Source: Caenispirillum bisanense
GTDB lineage: Bacteria; Pseudomonadota; Alphaproteobacteria; Rhodospirillales; UBA2165
Direction: 5' to 3'
Assembly: GCA_945877815.1 (NCBI GenBank)
Contig: CAMDWJ010000012.1
Coordinates: 1-64,000, forward strand
DNA: 64,000 bases
Positions 1-7,952 of this stretch are shown here, piece after piece (the first letter of the stretch is position 1; each line of letters begins with the position of its first letter). The position numbers were made by a program, and so were the translations under genes. Below the pieces are notes generated by a model that was given only the letters and a program-made list of their open reading frames with translations, was not told the origin of the DNA and made no database searches.

Positions 1-178
1 GTTTCCACGGAGATTCCAAGCCAAGCCCAAGGGCCAAAACGTCCCCAGCTTCCATCGACCAACCTCCCATGCTGAAACCAACCCAGCATGAAAGGCGCAA
101 AACCCACTTTCAACAGTTCTTCAATTCCATTCCAAACGTCGAGGAGCCAATATTCTGCTGGCGGCTTTTGCCGCTATT

Positions 179-565
179 TTGTTGGCACTGGCGGCACCCG
201 CAATGGCCCAAGAAACCGCGCCAACAATTGCCGGCGCCAAGACGATTTCGCCAAATGAAGCCAAAGCGCTGATGGAAAAAGGGGCGCAAGTTTACGACGT
301 GCGTCGGCGGGCCGCATTTCTGGAGAGCCATCTTCCGAAGGCGAAGAGCGTGGCTTCCGCAGTCGATTCCAAGGAAAAGACGGCCGATGCCTCTGTGCTT
401 GGCGAAAACAAGGCCGCTGTTTTGATTATCCACGGTCATGGCACCGACGGTTGGTCGGCCGTCTATCTGGTCGAAGCTGCCGTAAAAGCCGGTCACACCA
501 ACGTGAACTGGATGCGTGGCGGGTTCGCCGAATGGTCCGATGCGAAGCTCCCGCTCGAAAACTAA
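179..565 (+). CDS. Rhodanese-like protein, catalytic Cys absent
   Basis: Probable secreted single-domain rhodanese homologue of about 128 residues. The N-terminus is hydrophobic and ends in an AxA-type cleavage site (APAMA then QE). The rhodanese fold is suggested by the VYDVR stretch near residue 40, a SHLPKAKS segment matching the usual GHIPGA motif, and a C-terminal MRGGFAEW block. Where active sulfurtransferases have a Cys-led loop (YCxxGxRS), this protein has IIHGHGTDGWSA, so the nucleophile is replaced by His. It is therefore probably a binding or sensing domain rather than an enzyme. The start shown is a TTG. The same frame is open back to base 92 and encodes a better signal peptide (KRRGANILLAAFAAILLALA) but has no ATG, GTG or TTG there; an ATG at 88 is one base out of frame. 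The start is uncertain. Nothing else was recognised in bases 1-178. Confidence 0.65.
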   Translation: MLALAAPAMAQETAPTIAGAKTISPNEAKALMEKGAQVYDVRRRAAFLESHLPKAKSVASAVDSKEKTADASVLGENKAAVLIIHGHGTDGWSAVYLVEAAVKAGHTNVNWMRGGFAEWSDAKLPLEN

Positions 566-610
566 GCAGCTAGACCCAGATCCTGGTTTGCTCAAAACCG
601 AGAATATCCG

Positions 611-2590
611 ATGAAGTGGTGGAAACGTGTCGCGTTGCGAGTGCCGGTTGCGATCGCACTCGTAGCGATACTGATGTTGGGGCTCGCCACCTATTCCTTC
701 CTGTTCATCACTTATGTGATCGAACAGGAAGCGGATAATATCGAAGTCATGGAGCCTGGTCGGGAGCGAATTGCCGCGATCTCGCTGAATGTATCGGGCT
801 TGAACAGCCGATTGCTCGGCGTGATGGCTGAAGTATATTCGGCATCGGGCATTGTTGAGCCCATGAACCGGCATTTTGGGGCGATCGAGCAAAATTTGGC
901 GACGCTATTGCCATTGTTGACCGAGCAGATCAGCGAGACGACAAAAGTAGAGCTGCAGAAATCGATCGCCAATCTGGTCGCGCTTCGCGAACCATTGACG
1001 GCGACCCTGCGCAGCAATCGCCGCGTTTCCCAGGCCTACGATACGTGGCTCGATCCATTTGCCGCAGTCAACAAGAGCTTGTTGGCGGTTAACACTCAAT
1101 TTGCGGAACATGTTCGCCAGCAGGCCGCGGAGAGCAGGGTGGCGGCCGATCAAGCCAAGACATTTATCATGGTCGCCGCGGCAGTATCCGTACTGTTGCT
1201 GAGTTGGGTTTCCTACGTACTGATATTTAACGTTACGCGCCCTATTGCCTTCACGGATGCCACGATGCGCGGTCTGTCGCAGGGCAATTTCGACGTCGTC
1301 ATCCCCTATCTCGAACGGCAGGATGAGATCGGAGCGATGGCGCGTTCGGTGGAAGTCTTCCGCGAAAGCGGCGTCGAAAAATCCAGGCTGGAGAAGCAAG
1401 CCGAAGAGCAACGCCGGGAGGCCGATAGGAATCGGGCCGAGCGAGAAGCTCGAGAAAATACGGCCGCGCAGGAGATATCCAAGCTGGTCGGAGAAATAGC
1501 CCGGGGTCAGTTGTCCAATAGGATTGAGGAAGCCGGCAAAGAGGGCTTTCAATTGACGGTAAGCCAGCTGCTTAACACATTGACCGCTACGCTGCAGCGG
1601 GTCACGTCCGAGATCGATTCGGTTATTTCGGCTCTCGCCGAAGGGGACGTCAGCAAGACGATCGAGGGTGATTACGAAGGCGTGTACGGGAATCTGAAAT
1701 CAAGAACGAATGTAATGGCGGCGAGATTGCAGGAATTTGCCGGGCGGCTTGCCGCCAGTTCCCAAGTTCTGCGCGATGCGTCGACGAATATTTCGGAAGG
1801 TAGCGAGGAGTTGGCCGGACGCACGCAAAGTCAGGCCGCGATGCTCGAGCAAACCTCGGCTTCGATGCAGGAAATCAGCGCAAACGTGAAGAAGAATGCA
1901 GAAAACGCGCAAGAAGCATTTCAACTGACGACGAATTCGCGTGCGGTCGTCGATCGGAGCGGTGGCGTCGTGAACGAAGCGATTGCCGCGATGACTCAGA
2001 TTCAAGAAGGCGCAAATAAGATCAGCGAAATTATTTCGATGATCGACGAAATTGCCTTTCAGACAAACTTGCTGGCATTGAATGCGGCCGTGGAAGCGGC
2101 ACGCGCTGGTGAGGCAGGCAAAGGTTTTGCCGTGGTCGCGCAAGAGGTGCGATCTCTGGCGCAGCGTTCCGCCGAGGCGTCGAAAGAGATCAAGAACTTG
2201 ATATCTTCATCCAACGTTGAAGTGCGCCACGGCAGTGAACTGGTGAACAGTACTGGGCAGTCGTTCTCCGAAATCGGCAAAGGAATTCATTCGCTTTTGG
2301 AAATCGTGAGCAAGATTTCTCACGCCAGTTCCGAACAGGCCGCGTCTTTGCAGGAAGTGAATGGCGCGATCAGCAACATCGATCAAATGACCCAAGGAAA
2401 CAGCGAATTGGTCGACGAAACCCACGCCTCGGCTCAGGCGCTGGCAGAACAGGCCAGCGAGTTGAACGATCTGGTTGGGTTTTTCAAACTTTCCGACGAA
2501 GGTGCCGAGCCTTCGACATCGTCGCCTCATCGACCTCGCGGTGACACGTCCCGAGTAGGACGCGGCAGATTGCTGGGCGCTGCTTCCTAG
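611..2590 (+). CDS. Methyl-accepting chemotaxis protein
   Basis: Inner-membrane chemoreceptor that would signal to CheA and CheW. The order is: TM1 at about 12-34, a roughly 150-residue helical periplasmic sensor, TM2 at about 184-206, a HAMP domain (TRPIAFTD, then [16 protein letters not shown]) at about 207-262, a long coiled-coil linker, and a cytoplasmic signalling domain from about 380. The signalling hairpin tip is intact around residue 480 ([20 protein letters not shown], then [15 protein letters not shown]). Length is typical of a two-TM receptor. The C-terminus lacks an NWETF-type CheR-docking pentapeptide. No che genes are in the window, so it is an orphan receptor here. The ligand cannot be inferred. 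A fragment of an unrelated transporter begins immediately after the stop codon. Confidence 0.93.
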   Translation: MKWWKRVALRVPVAIALVAILMLGLATYSFLFITYVIEQEADNIEVMEPGRERIAAISLNVSGLNSRLLGVMAEVYSASGIVEPMNRHFGAIEQNLATLLPLLTEQISETTKVELQKSIANLVALREPLTATLRSNRRVSQAYDTWLDPFAAVNKSLLAVNTQFAEHVRQQAAESRVAADQAKTFIMVAAAVSVLLLSWVSYVLIFNVTRPIAFTDATMRGLSQGNFDVVIPYLERQDEIGAMARSVEVFRESGVEKSRLEKQAEEQRREADRNRAEREARENTAAQEISKLVGEIARGQLSNRIEEAGKEGFQLTVSQLLNTLTATLQRVTSEIDSVISALAEGDVSKTIEGDYEGVYGNLKSRTNVMAARLQEFAGRLAASSQVLRDASTNISEGSEELAGRTQSQAAMLEQTSASMQEISANVKKNAENAQEAFQLTTNSRAVVDRSGGVVNEAIAAMTQIQEGANKISEIISMIDEIAFQTNLLALNAAVEAARAGEAGKGFAVVAQEVRSLAQRSAEASKEIKNLISSSNVEVRHGSELVNSTGQSFSEIGKGIHSLLEIVSKISHASSEQAASLQEVNGAISNIDQMTQGNSELVDETHASAQALAEQASELNDLVGFFKLSDEGAEPSTSSPHRPRGDTSRVGRGRLLGAAS

Positions 2591-2782
2591 CTCCATGCCG
2601 CGCCAGAGCGTTATGGCCAGAGCGTAGGAGGCGAGGATGAGGGCTAACAGCAGAGTGCCCACGGTGTCGAACCCGGTCCGCTCAACCGTCGGCTTTTGTT
2701 TGTCGAGGGGCAGGCTGCGCAACGCGATCAAGAACGTCGCGATCCCCAGCGGCACGCCGACGAGGAAGATCGGCGCGGCCTC
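2591..2782 (-). pseudogene. Remnant of DHA2-family MFS transporter
   Basis: On the minus strand about 63 codons read like the middle of an EmrB/QacA-type drug:proton antiporter. A helix (IFLVGVPLGIATFLIALRSL) resembles the conserved IFLINVPIG helix of that family, followed by FDTVGTLLLALILASYALAI, which resembles the FDWLG start of the next helix. The frame before it is not transporter-like, and beyond it the frame runs antisense through the chemoreceptor gene. No start or other MFS motif is present. I read this as a decayed internal fragment left by a deletion or rearrangement. The family assignment rests on pattern recognition only. Confidence 0.6.
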
Positions 2783-2985
2783 TAGGCATTTTGTGTGCAT
2801 TGACTGAGCATCGCCCAGACTTGTCAGAGGCTCGGTCGAGACGGGGCCGAACGATTCCGTTTCGCGCTGTCCCTGCTTCGGGGACGGGCGATGCGATTGC
2901 GCATCCGTGGCGATGGTCAAGCAGTCAGTCTAGCGCAGGCAGGCTGGGCGAAATCAATAAAATAATTCCAATTAAGAGGAGTTAT
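2783..2985. other. Intergenic stretch, no gene recognised
   Basis: This piece between the transporter remnant and the Fic gene carries no credible coding sequence. Its right end (about 2955-2995) becomes abruptly AT-rich, consistent with a junction into the accessory patch that follows. No terminator hairpin with a T-run was found for the chemoreceptor gene. Confidence 0.5.
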
Positions 2986-3561
2986 TTATAAATCGATCAA
3001 ACCGCCGATCTGCCGCGCGAGCGGTTTCTCGTCGCCCTGGAAACTTTCGATCACGGCGGCGAGGAAAAGGGCTGGATCGAGGCGCATCAGGTTCAGTGGG
3101 TGGCCGGCCCGCGCGGCAAGGATGGCGAGGAAAGACAGCTGCGTGCGCCCGTTGCCCTCGCGGAAAGGATGGATCGCGTTCAGCGTGGCGAGGAAATGGG
3201 CGGCATCGGCGGCAAACCGCCGCGCCGTCAGGTCTGCCAGGAAATTCCGCGACTCGATCCAGGCAAACAGGTGTTCCATTTCCGAGGCGATATGCTCGGG
3301 ATAACAGAACATGCTGTCGCCCTTAGCGATGCGGACGGTGCGGTAGGTGCCGGCCCACCGATAGACATCTTGAAAGAGATGGCGATGGACCGCGCTATAG
3401 TGCCGCGCGTCCAATTTGCCGTCGGGGAAGTTTTCACGCGCGCGCTGAGCTATCGCGCCGGCTTCGAAGCGATCCAGCGCCGCTTGCTCGCGCAGACCTT
3501 TGGTATTCTTTAGGACGCTCGTTCCCGCGTAGCAGTAGGGATCGGGCGCGACCGCATACAT
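2986..3561 (-). CDS. Fic-domain protein, probable toxin
   Basis: A 191-residue single Fic-domain protein. Family members usually transfer AMP from ATP to a hydroxyl of a target protein. The core motif is HPFREGNGRTQL at about residue 131. It keeps the catalytic His, the Phe, the acidic metal-binding position and GNGR, but the final Arg of the canonical HxFx(D/E)GNGRxxR is Leu, so catalysis may be altered. The flap segment TVRIAKGDSMFCYPEHI and the upstream LFQDVYRWAGTYR block fit class I toxins of the VbhT/FicT type. The ATG lies two bases after the stop of the small upstream gene, so the two are co-transcribed like a toxin-antitoxin pair. The locus sits in an AT-richer accessory patch, which suggests horizontal acquisition. 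Confidence 0.88.
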   Translation of the reverse strand: MYAVAPDPYCYAGTSVLKNTKGLREQAALDRFEAGAIAQRARENFPDGKLDARHYSAVHRHLFQDVYRWAGTYRTVRIAKGDSMFCYPEHIASEMEHLFAWIESRNFLADLTARRFAADAAHFLATLNAIHPFREGNGRTQLSFLAILAARAGHPLNLMRLDPALFLAAVIESFQGDEKPLARQIGGLIDL

Positions 3562-3563
3562 CG

Positions 3564-3824
3564 CTATTTCGATTTCGGCGGTTTGGCTCCGTATTTCTCG
3601 GCGATCACGCGGCGGCGCTCCGCGTCCGACATACCCTTGCGGTCGAAGGAACGGAAATCATCCTTCAACTCGGCGGAGAATTGAATGCCCTCGACCGCGC
3701 TGATTTTTTCGAACTCGTCCAACGTGAACGAGAATCCAGAGGCTCTTTGCGCCAGCTTTTTCGAGATTTTGTTCACCAAGCTAGTATAGCGTAAAATGGC
3801 TGCGATGTATTCCGATAAAGCCAA
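3564..3824 (-). CDS. Putative Fic antitoxin, VbhA-like
   Basis: An 86-residue protein directly upstream of the Fic gene. Its middle (KISAVEGIQFSAELKDDF) and end (KGMSDAERRRVIAEKYG) resemble the VbhA/FicA antitoxin layout: a short inhibitory helix with an E-G pair, then a G-x-S/D-x-x-E helix ending in R/KYG. Class I antitoxins carry an (S/T)xxxE(G/N) motif whose Glu blocks ATP positioning. Here EG is present, but the residue four before Glu is Ile rather than Ser/Thr (a Ser sits at minus 3), so the match is imperfect. The role is inferred mainly from size and from the two-base spacing to the toxin. It is divergent from the next gene, so the short gap at 3825-3857 probably holds both promoters. 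Confidence 0.55.
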   Translation of the reverse strand: MALSEYIAAILRYTSLVNKISKKLAQRASGFSFTLDEFEKISAVEGIQFSAELKDDFRSFDRKGMSDAERRRVIAEKYGAKPPKSK

Positions 3825-3857
3825 CGTCTCGCTTTGGGCTTCAGATTGAGCAAATCA

Positions 3858-4829
3858 ATGACCATCTTTCTTCCGCCGCCGGTATCCGTGGCCACACTCT
3901 CGGGCTTAAGCCTGACAAGTCTGTTGGAAGACATGTTTGTCGATCCCGTAACTGGGAAGCCCCTCGTAGATCGGAAGACAATTACGGCCCTTTTAAAGGG
4001 GAAAGCGGCGCCAAGAACGAAAGAAAAGCTCGATCATTTTATCGACAAAAATTGTCCGGGCCAGCGGAAACGCATGTTGGATGGACGTACAAAGCATTCG
4101 GACGAACTTCGCGGTCGCGGAATGATGGGGGCGGCTGACGTTCTCGATCAGGGGCTGACTTGGCATATGATGATCGAGGAGATGGATTGGTCCGCTCGCA
4201 AACAGCGGCGGTCCAAATCGGCTCCATTGATCTTTTTAAAGAAACTCCTTCCGCTCGAGGAGACGTCCGCCATGGCAACGGCGGCGTGGGATGAAGGGCG
4301 GCTGTCCGACATCATACCCATTCTGGAGCAATCATCGTTTTCGCCGTTTATTCGAATTGCTCATCTCAAGAAAACATTGCGCGGTTGTAATGACCCGGAG
4401 ACATTTCGGCGTCTGCTTGGGCCGGTTCGCGCGGTAGGGGCGTTATATCTGCTGGTTGCTTTCGAGCGCGCTTTTTTCTGGGATCCAAAGAAAACGCACG
4501 TTTTCGTTTTCGGGCCCCTTCTGCCTACGCAGGACGAAAAAGGAAGCATGCAAGGGCCGATGGTGCGACTGCTGCTGAAGGGGCTTGAGGAGTTAGAACT
4601 CAAAGAGGGAGTCGATGCCAAGAAAACCAAAAGAGCCGCTCGCTTAAATCTCCTCCAATTCGCAGACGGCGATGACGAATATAAACTGAAAAAGATCAGG
4701 CGCTGGATAAAGAAAGGGATTTTTCCAACGCGTGGCGAATTCAGAACATTGACCCGTGGTGTGGCACAAAAAAAGGAGAGGTGGATTATAGATTTGTCGA
4801 TCTGTTCTATTACGCGCTGCGCTACCTAA
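3858..4829 (+). CDS. Unrecognised protein with slippery site near its 3' end
   Basis: I do not recognise this protein of about 323 residues. It is basic and visibly less GC-rich than the rest of the window. Near the N-terminus a DRKTITALLKGKAAPRTKEK stretch resembles the recognition part of a helix-turn-helix, so a DNA-binding role is possible but unproven. The middle has a hydrophobic helix (AVGALYLLVAFERAFF) and a charged C-terminal third. The ATG start is chosen over an in-frame TTG 24 bases upstream because neither has a clear ribosome-binding site. Near the 3' end the frame crosses A_AAA_AAG. After that site the zero frame gives only a short odd tail, whereas the -1 frame gives a more protein-like extension, entered separately. 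It is divergent from the Fic module. Confidence 0.5.
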   Translation: MTIFLPPPVSVATLSGLSLTSLLEDMFVDPVTGKPLVDRKTITALLKGKAAPRTKEKLDHFIDKNCPGQRKRMLDGRTKHSDELRGRGMMGAADVLDQGLTWHMMIEEMDWSARKQRRSKSAPLIFLKKLLPLEETSAMATAAWDEGRLSDIIPILEQSSFSPFIRIAHLKKTLRGCNDPETFRRLLGPVRAVGALYLLVAFERAFFWDPKKTHVFVFGPLLPTQDEKGSMQGPMVRLLLKGLEELELKEGVDAKKTKRAARLNLLQFADGDDEYKLKKIRRWIKKGIFPTRGEFRTLTRGVAQKKERWIIDLSICSITRCAT

Positions 4830-4990
4830 CTTCGATATGCAAAGAGTTTACGTCCACTCTGGAACACTTCGATGATCCCAATGCTTTTTCTTCGATTTAT
4901 AAGGAAATATACTGTTCGTTCGGAGATATATTGCTCATTGGGAGAGGAGGGCGCCGCATCGCTGTGGCGCCCTCAACCCTACTTGATTAG
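4769..4990 (+). other. A_AAA_AAG slippery site and -1 frame extension
   Basis: Seven A bases at 4768-4774 followed by G form the heptamer A_AAA_AAG in exactly the phase needed for -1 slippage from the upstream frame (codons CAA AAA AAG). This is the same heptamer used in E. coli dnaX. A slip enters a frame encoding GEVDYRFVDLFYYALRYLTS and then about 50 more residues to a TAG at 4988-4990. An AGGAG sequence follows immediately (4774-4778) and could alternatively support initiation at the GTG at 4781, though the spacing is very short. The last part of the extension crosses a strong hairpin, so its true end may lie earlier. It may be programmed frameshifting, or simply an indel in a homopolymer that has broken the gene. 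Confidence 0.4.
4947..4974. terminator. Perfect 9-bp hairpin between convergent genes
   Basis: GAGGGCGCC (4947-4955) pairs perfectly with GGCGCCCTC (4966-4974) around a 10-base loop. It lies between the unknown rightward gene and the leftward 57-residue gene and could terminate from both sides. Neither side has a convincing T-run, so function is inferred from position and stem strength. Confidence 0.4.
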
Positions 4991-5160
4991 CCGCCGTCCT
5001 TCGGCTGGTTCTGAGAGATTTGCGATCCTCGATGTCCTTCGGCCTTATCGTAGTGGATGTTGGTGCCGGACGTTCCCTTGTTGGCATTCGGAGTTTGGCT
5101 GTTCTGATCGCGAACAGCCTGAGGAACTGGTGATTTCCCGCCTTTGCTACTTTTACTCAT
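4987..5160 (-). CDS. Small hydrophilic protein, unknown function
   Basis: A 57-residue, very polar protein rich in Ser, Gly, Asn, Gln and Lys (for example MSKSSKGGKSPVPQAVRDQN), with no hydrophobic segment, probably disordered. An ATG 33 bases upstream is in frame, but the start chosen has a clear ribosome-binding site (AAAGGAAA about 8 bases before it), which supports a real gene. Its 3' end overlaps the end of the -1 frame extension of the convergent neighbour. Small hydrophilic proteins of this kind are often stress-related, but nothing in the sequence proves a function here. Confidence 0.5.
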   Translation of the reverse strand: MSKSSKGGKSPVPQAVRDQNSQTPNANKGTSGTNIHYDKAEGHRGSQISQNQPKDGG

Positions 5161-5263
5161 CGGATTTCCTTTCGAGTTAAAGGATGCGCTCAATGCGCTT
5201 CCGGAAAGTAAGCCGGTGTCATCGCTTCAAATAGGACATCGGACGGGAAAATACGCCGCCCTG

Positions 5264-5752
5264 CTATTTCCGCCGTCCGAACGGGGTCATACCCCACGGC
5301 TTGTAGATCGACAGTGCCGTGATCGCCGTCAGCACGGCGAGCCCGGCGCTCGCGTGCACAATGAGATGCGGGCGCAGCTCCAAGAGGTGATCAACGTGCA
5401 ACACGGACATCGCTAACGTCTGCGATGCGTGATCCAAGGTCCGCAGCAGAACGGCGATGGTGAAGATCGTGAGAACGAGTTTCGCGACGATCCAATAATA
5501 GCGAAACAGGCCCCACTTGGTGGTGAACGATTGGATCAGCCCGGTCACGAGCGCCGCGATGCAGAGCGGTGTGACGACATACCAGCCGATGAGTTCCATC
5601 GCGCCATAAATGATGCGCGCGTTCGCGGGCTCAATGCCGTTCAATCCGACGATGGAGAGTATCAGGTAGGCCGCAACCGCGCCGATGCAGCCGACCGATG
5701 TCGCGACATGTGCGGAGAGCATCATTCTCGTAAGCTTTGGGGTCATCATCAT
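5264..5752 (-). CDS. Four-helix integral membrane protein, DUF2269-like
   Basis: A 162-residue membrane protein with about four hydrophobic helices: residues 12-36 (AHVATSVGCIGAVAAYLILS), 50-72, 85-105 (IVAKLVLTIFTIAVLL) and 128-147. The family is found widely as a hypothetical small membrane protein with an early AHVATSVGCIGAV-type helix and a GLIQSFTTKWGLFRYYWIV loop. The resemblance to DUF2269-type proteins is by eye only. It begins MMMTPKL, so two nearby ATGs are also possible starts. It lies 28 bases downstream-side of hemF on the same strand, but no functional link is evident. Confidence 0.6.
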   Translation of the reverse strand: MMMTPKLTRMMLSAHVATSVGCIGAVAAYLILSIVGLNGIEPANARIIYGAMELIGWYVVTPLCIAALVTGLIQSFTTKWGLFRYYWIVAKLVLTIFTIAVLLRTLDHASQTLAMSVLHVDHLLELRPHLIVHASAGLAVLTAITALSIYKPWGMTPFGRRK

Positions 5753-5780
5753 CGCCAGTGCCGCCTTTGTGGTGAATAAT

Positions 5781-6683
5781 TTAACTCCACGCCGCCAAGG
5801 GCGGCAGGCTCATCAGGATCGCTTCGGTATTGCCGCCGGTCATCAGACCGAAGCGGGTGCCGCGATCGTGGATCAGGTTGAACTCGACATAACGTCCGCG
5901 TTTGACGAGTTGCGCCGCGCGCTGTTCCTCCGTCCACGTTTTATCCATATGGCGGCGCACGAGCGCGGGATAGATATCGCGGAAGGCGCCCCCGACATCC
6001 TGGGTGAAGGCCAAATCCTTGTCCCAATTCTCGGTCGCGTGATCGTCATAGAAGATGCCGCCGACACCGCGCATCTCGCCGCGATGCGGCAGATAGAAAT
6101 ACTCGTCGCACCATTTCTTGAATTTCGGATAGTAGGCCGCGTCATACATGTCGCAGGCGCGCTGGAAGGCGGCATGGAAATCGCGCGTGTCGCTTTCGAC
6201 CGGAAAGACCGGCGTGAGATCGCCGCCGCCGCCGAACCACTGTTTGGTCGTTACGATCATGCGCGTGTTGAAATGCGCGGCCGGCACCAGCGGCGAGCGC
6301 GGGTGCGCGACCAGCGAGATGCCGGACGCCCAGAAGCGCGGATCGTCCTTGGCGCCCGGAATTTGGTTGCGGAACTGTTCGGAGAATTCGCCGTGCACGG
6401 TTGAGACATTGACGCCGACCTTCTCGAACACGCGGCCCTTCATCACCGACATGACGCCGCCTCCACCATCGGTGTCGGCTTCGGCTTCAATGCCGGCGCC
6501 CCTTTGCTCGGGCGGGCGTTTCCACGCCGTGCGCGTGAATCGTCCCGGCGCCAGTGCGCTCGATTCGTTGGGGCCGGCGACCGCGTCTTCAAGCGCCTCG
6601 TAAGAGGCGCAGATCTCGTCGCGGAGCGTCTCGAACCAGGCGCGCGCCTGGGCTTTACGTTCTTCCAATAAAACATCGTTCAT
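5781..6683 (-). CDS. hemF: Oxygen-dependent coproporphyrinogen III oxidase
   Basis: Cytoplasmic enzyme of heme synthesis that converts coproporphyrinogen III to protoporphyrinogen IX by two oxidative decarboxylations using O2. The 300-residue length is normal. Family motifs are strong: [20 protein letters not shown] near residue 73, [20 protein letters not shown] near 137, [20 protein letters not shown] near 192, and [18 protein letters not shown] near 263. It requires oxygen, which fits an aerobic or facultative organism. The ATG overlaps the trmL stop by four bases, so the two are probably translationally coupled although their pathways are unrelated. Confidence 0.97.
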   Translation of the reverse strand: MNDVLLEERKAQARAWFETLRDEICASYEALEDAVAGPNESSALAPGRFTRTAWKRPPEQRGAGIEAEADTDGGGGVMSVMKGRVFEKVGVNVSTVHGEFSEQFRNQIPGAKDDPRFWASGISLVAHPRSPLVPAAHFNTRMIVTTKQWFGGGGDLTPVFPVESDTRDFHAAFQRACDMYDAAYYPKFKKWCDEYFYLPHRGEMRGVGGIFYDDHATENWDKDLAFTQDVGGAFRDIYPALVRRHMDKTWTEEQRAAQLVKRGRYVEFNLIHDRGTRFGLMTGGNTEAILMSLPPLAAWS

Positions 6684-7159
6684 GAGGTCAGATTACTCGA
6701 TAAAGCCGGGAAACCTTTGATTTGGCGCAAGCCTTCGGCCACCGCGATGGCTGCGGTCTGCGCCACATTGAGCGAGCGCGATCCGGTCTGCATGGGCACG
6801 ACGAGGCGGGCGTCGCAGGCGGCGTGTACCGAATCGGGCACCCCGGCGCTTTCGCGTCCCATCACGATGGTGTCGCCGGCCTGAAAGACGAAGTCGGTAT
6901 AGATGAGAGTGCCTCGCGTTGTCATCAATATCAGCCGAGAGTCGGCGGCGCGGCGCTCGGCCCGGAAAGAGTCCCAATCGGAATGGCGGCGAATCGTCAC
7001 GCGATCCCAATAATCCATGCCCGCCCGGCGCATCCGGGCCTCGCCAAAGACGAAACCTGTCGGCTCGATAACATCGACCGGCAGGCCGAAACAGGCGGCC
7101 AGGCGCAGCATGGCGCCGGTATTCTGCGGGATATCGGGCTGATAGAGGGCGAGGTGCAT
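6680..7159 (-). CDS. trmL: tRNA (cytidine/uridine-34-2'-O)-methyltransferase
   Basis: SPOUT-class methyltransferase that uses S-adenosylmethionine to 2'-O-methylate the wobble nucleotide of certain leucine tRNAs. The protein of 159 residues is the minimal TrmL/YibK size, with no extra RNA-binding domain. The N-terminal [20 protein letters not shown] and the knot motifs [11 protein letters not shown] (near 96) and [11 protein letters not shown] (near 125) are clear. It is the promoter-proximal gene of a trmL-hemF pair and is divergent from the cytochrome bc1 operon. Confidence 0.95.
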   Translation of the reverse strand: MHLALYQPDIPQNTGAMLRLAACFGLPVDVIEPTGFVFGEARMRRAGMDYWDRVTIRRHSDWDSFRAERRAADSRLILMTTRGTLIYTDFVFQAGDTIVMGRESAGVPDSVHAACDARLVVPMQTGSRSLNVAQTAAIAVAEGLRQIKGFPALSSNLTS

Positions 7160-7199
7160 GATGCGCTTAAAGACCCTTCAAATGCGCCGGTTTTCCCCT

Positions 7200-7249
7200 T
7201 TGCATCGCAGATTTTCTGGACTATACCTTGCCGCGACTTGGGGGCAAGG
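7200..7249 (+). promoter_or_regulatory. Candidate petA promoter and leader hairpin
   Basis: In the divergent gap between trmL and petA, TTGCAT (7200-7205) and TATACC (7222-7227) are spaced by 16 bases, a fair sigma-70 match. Directly after lies a perfect 7-bp hairpin, CCTTGCC (7226-7232) with GGCAAGG (7243-7249), which would sit at the 5' end of the bc1 transcript. Both calls are by eye. Confidence 0.35.
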
Positions 7250-7377
7250 AATCTGCAAGAAATTCCATGGTTCCAAGCCACTACCCGATGCTCAATATTC
7301 GAGATTCCCGCGAAACCAGCCCAGCAAACCCCATCGATCCGAGCAGAATTTCGCAGGCGATAGAGGAACGACGAAGC

Positions 7378-7941
7378 ATGGCCGATCATTCATCCACCGC
7401 GCCCGGTACGGCGCACAGCGCCGACCACGGTCACGACGACGGCCGCCGCGATTTCCTTCTTCTTTCGACCTTAGCGGTGGGCGCCGTCGGCGCCGGATTG
7501 GCCGCCTGGCCCTTCATCGATACGATGAACCCCTCCAAGGACGTTCTGGCGCTGGCGACCACCGAGGTGGATCTGTCGCCGATCTCCGAAGGCCAAAGCA
7601 TTACCGTCATCTGGCGCGGCAAGCCGGTGTTCGTGCGCCGCCGCACGAAGGCCGAAATCACCGAAGCGAAAAAGACGCTCGGCGAAAAAGACCCCGAAGC
7701 AGACGACAAGCGCACCAAGAAACCCGAATGGCTGGTCGTCATCGGCATCTGCACCCATCTCGGCTGCATTCCGCTCGGCCAGAAGACGGGCGATCCCAAG
7801 GGTGACTACAATGGCTGGTTCTGCCCCTGCCACGGCTCGGCGTACGACACGTCCGGGCGCATCCGCAAAGGGCCGGCTCCCACCAATCTCGCTGTCCCGC
7901 CGTACGAGTTTACGGGCGACACAACGATCCGTATCGGCTGA
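7378..7941 (+). CDS. petA: Ubiquinol-cytochrome c reductase, Rieske subunit
   Basis: The [2Fe-2S] subunit of the cytochrome bc1 complex, passing electrons from ubiquinol to cytochrome c1 on the periplasmic side. A twin-arginine signature ([10 protein letters not shown]) precedes the single N-terminal membrane anchor at about residues 25-45, as expected for a Tat-exported Rieske protein. Cluster ligands lie in CTHLGC and CPCHGS, with a disulfide Cys in each. The ATG is chosen over an upstream in-frame ATG because a GAGGAA ribosome-binding site precedes it by about 9 bases, and it gives the usual length of about 187 residues. First gene of petABC. Confidence 0.97.
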   Translation: MADHSSTAPGTAHSADHGHDDGRRDFLLLSTLAVGAVGAGLAAWPFIDTMNPSKDVLALATTEVDLSPISEGQSITVIWRGKPVFVRRRTKAEITEAKKTLGEKDPEADDKRTKKPEWLVVIGICTHLGCIPLGQKTGDPKGDYNGWFCPCHGSAYDTSGRIRKGPAPTNLAVPPYEFTGDTTIRIG

Positions 7942-7952
7942 GGAAGCGTCTC

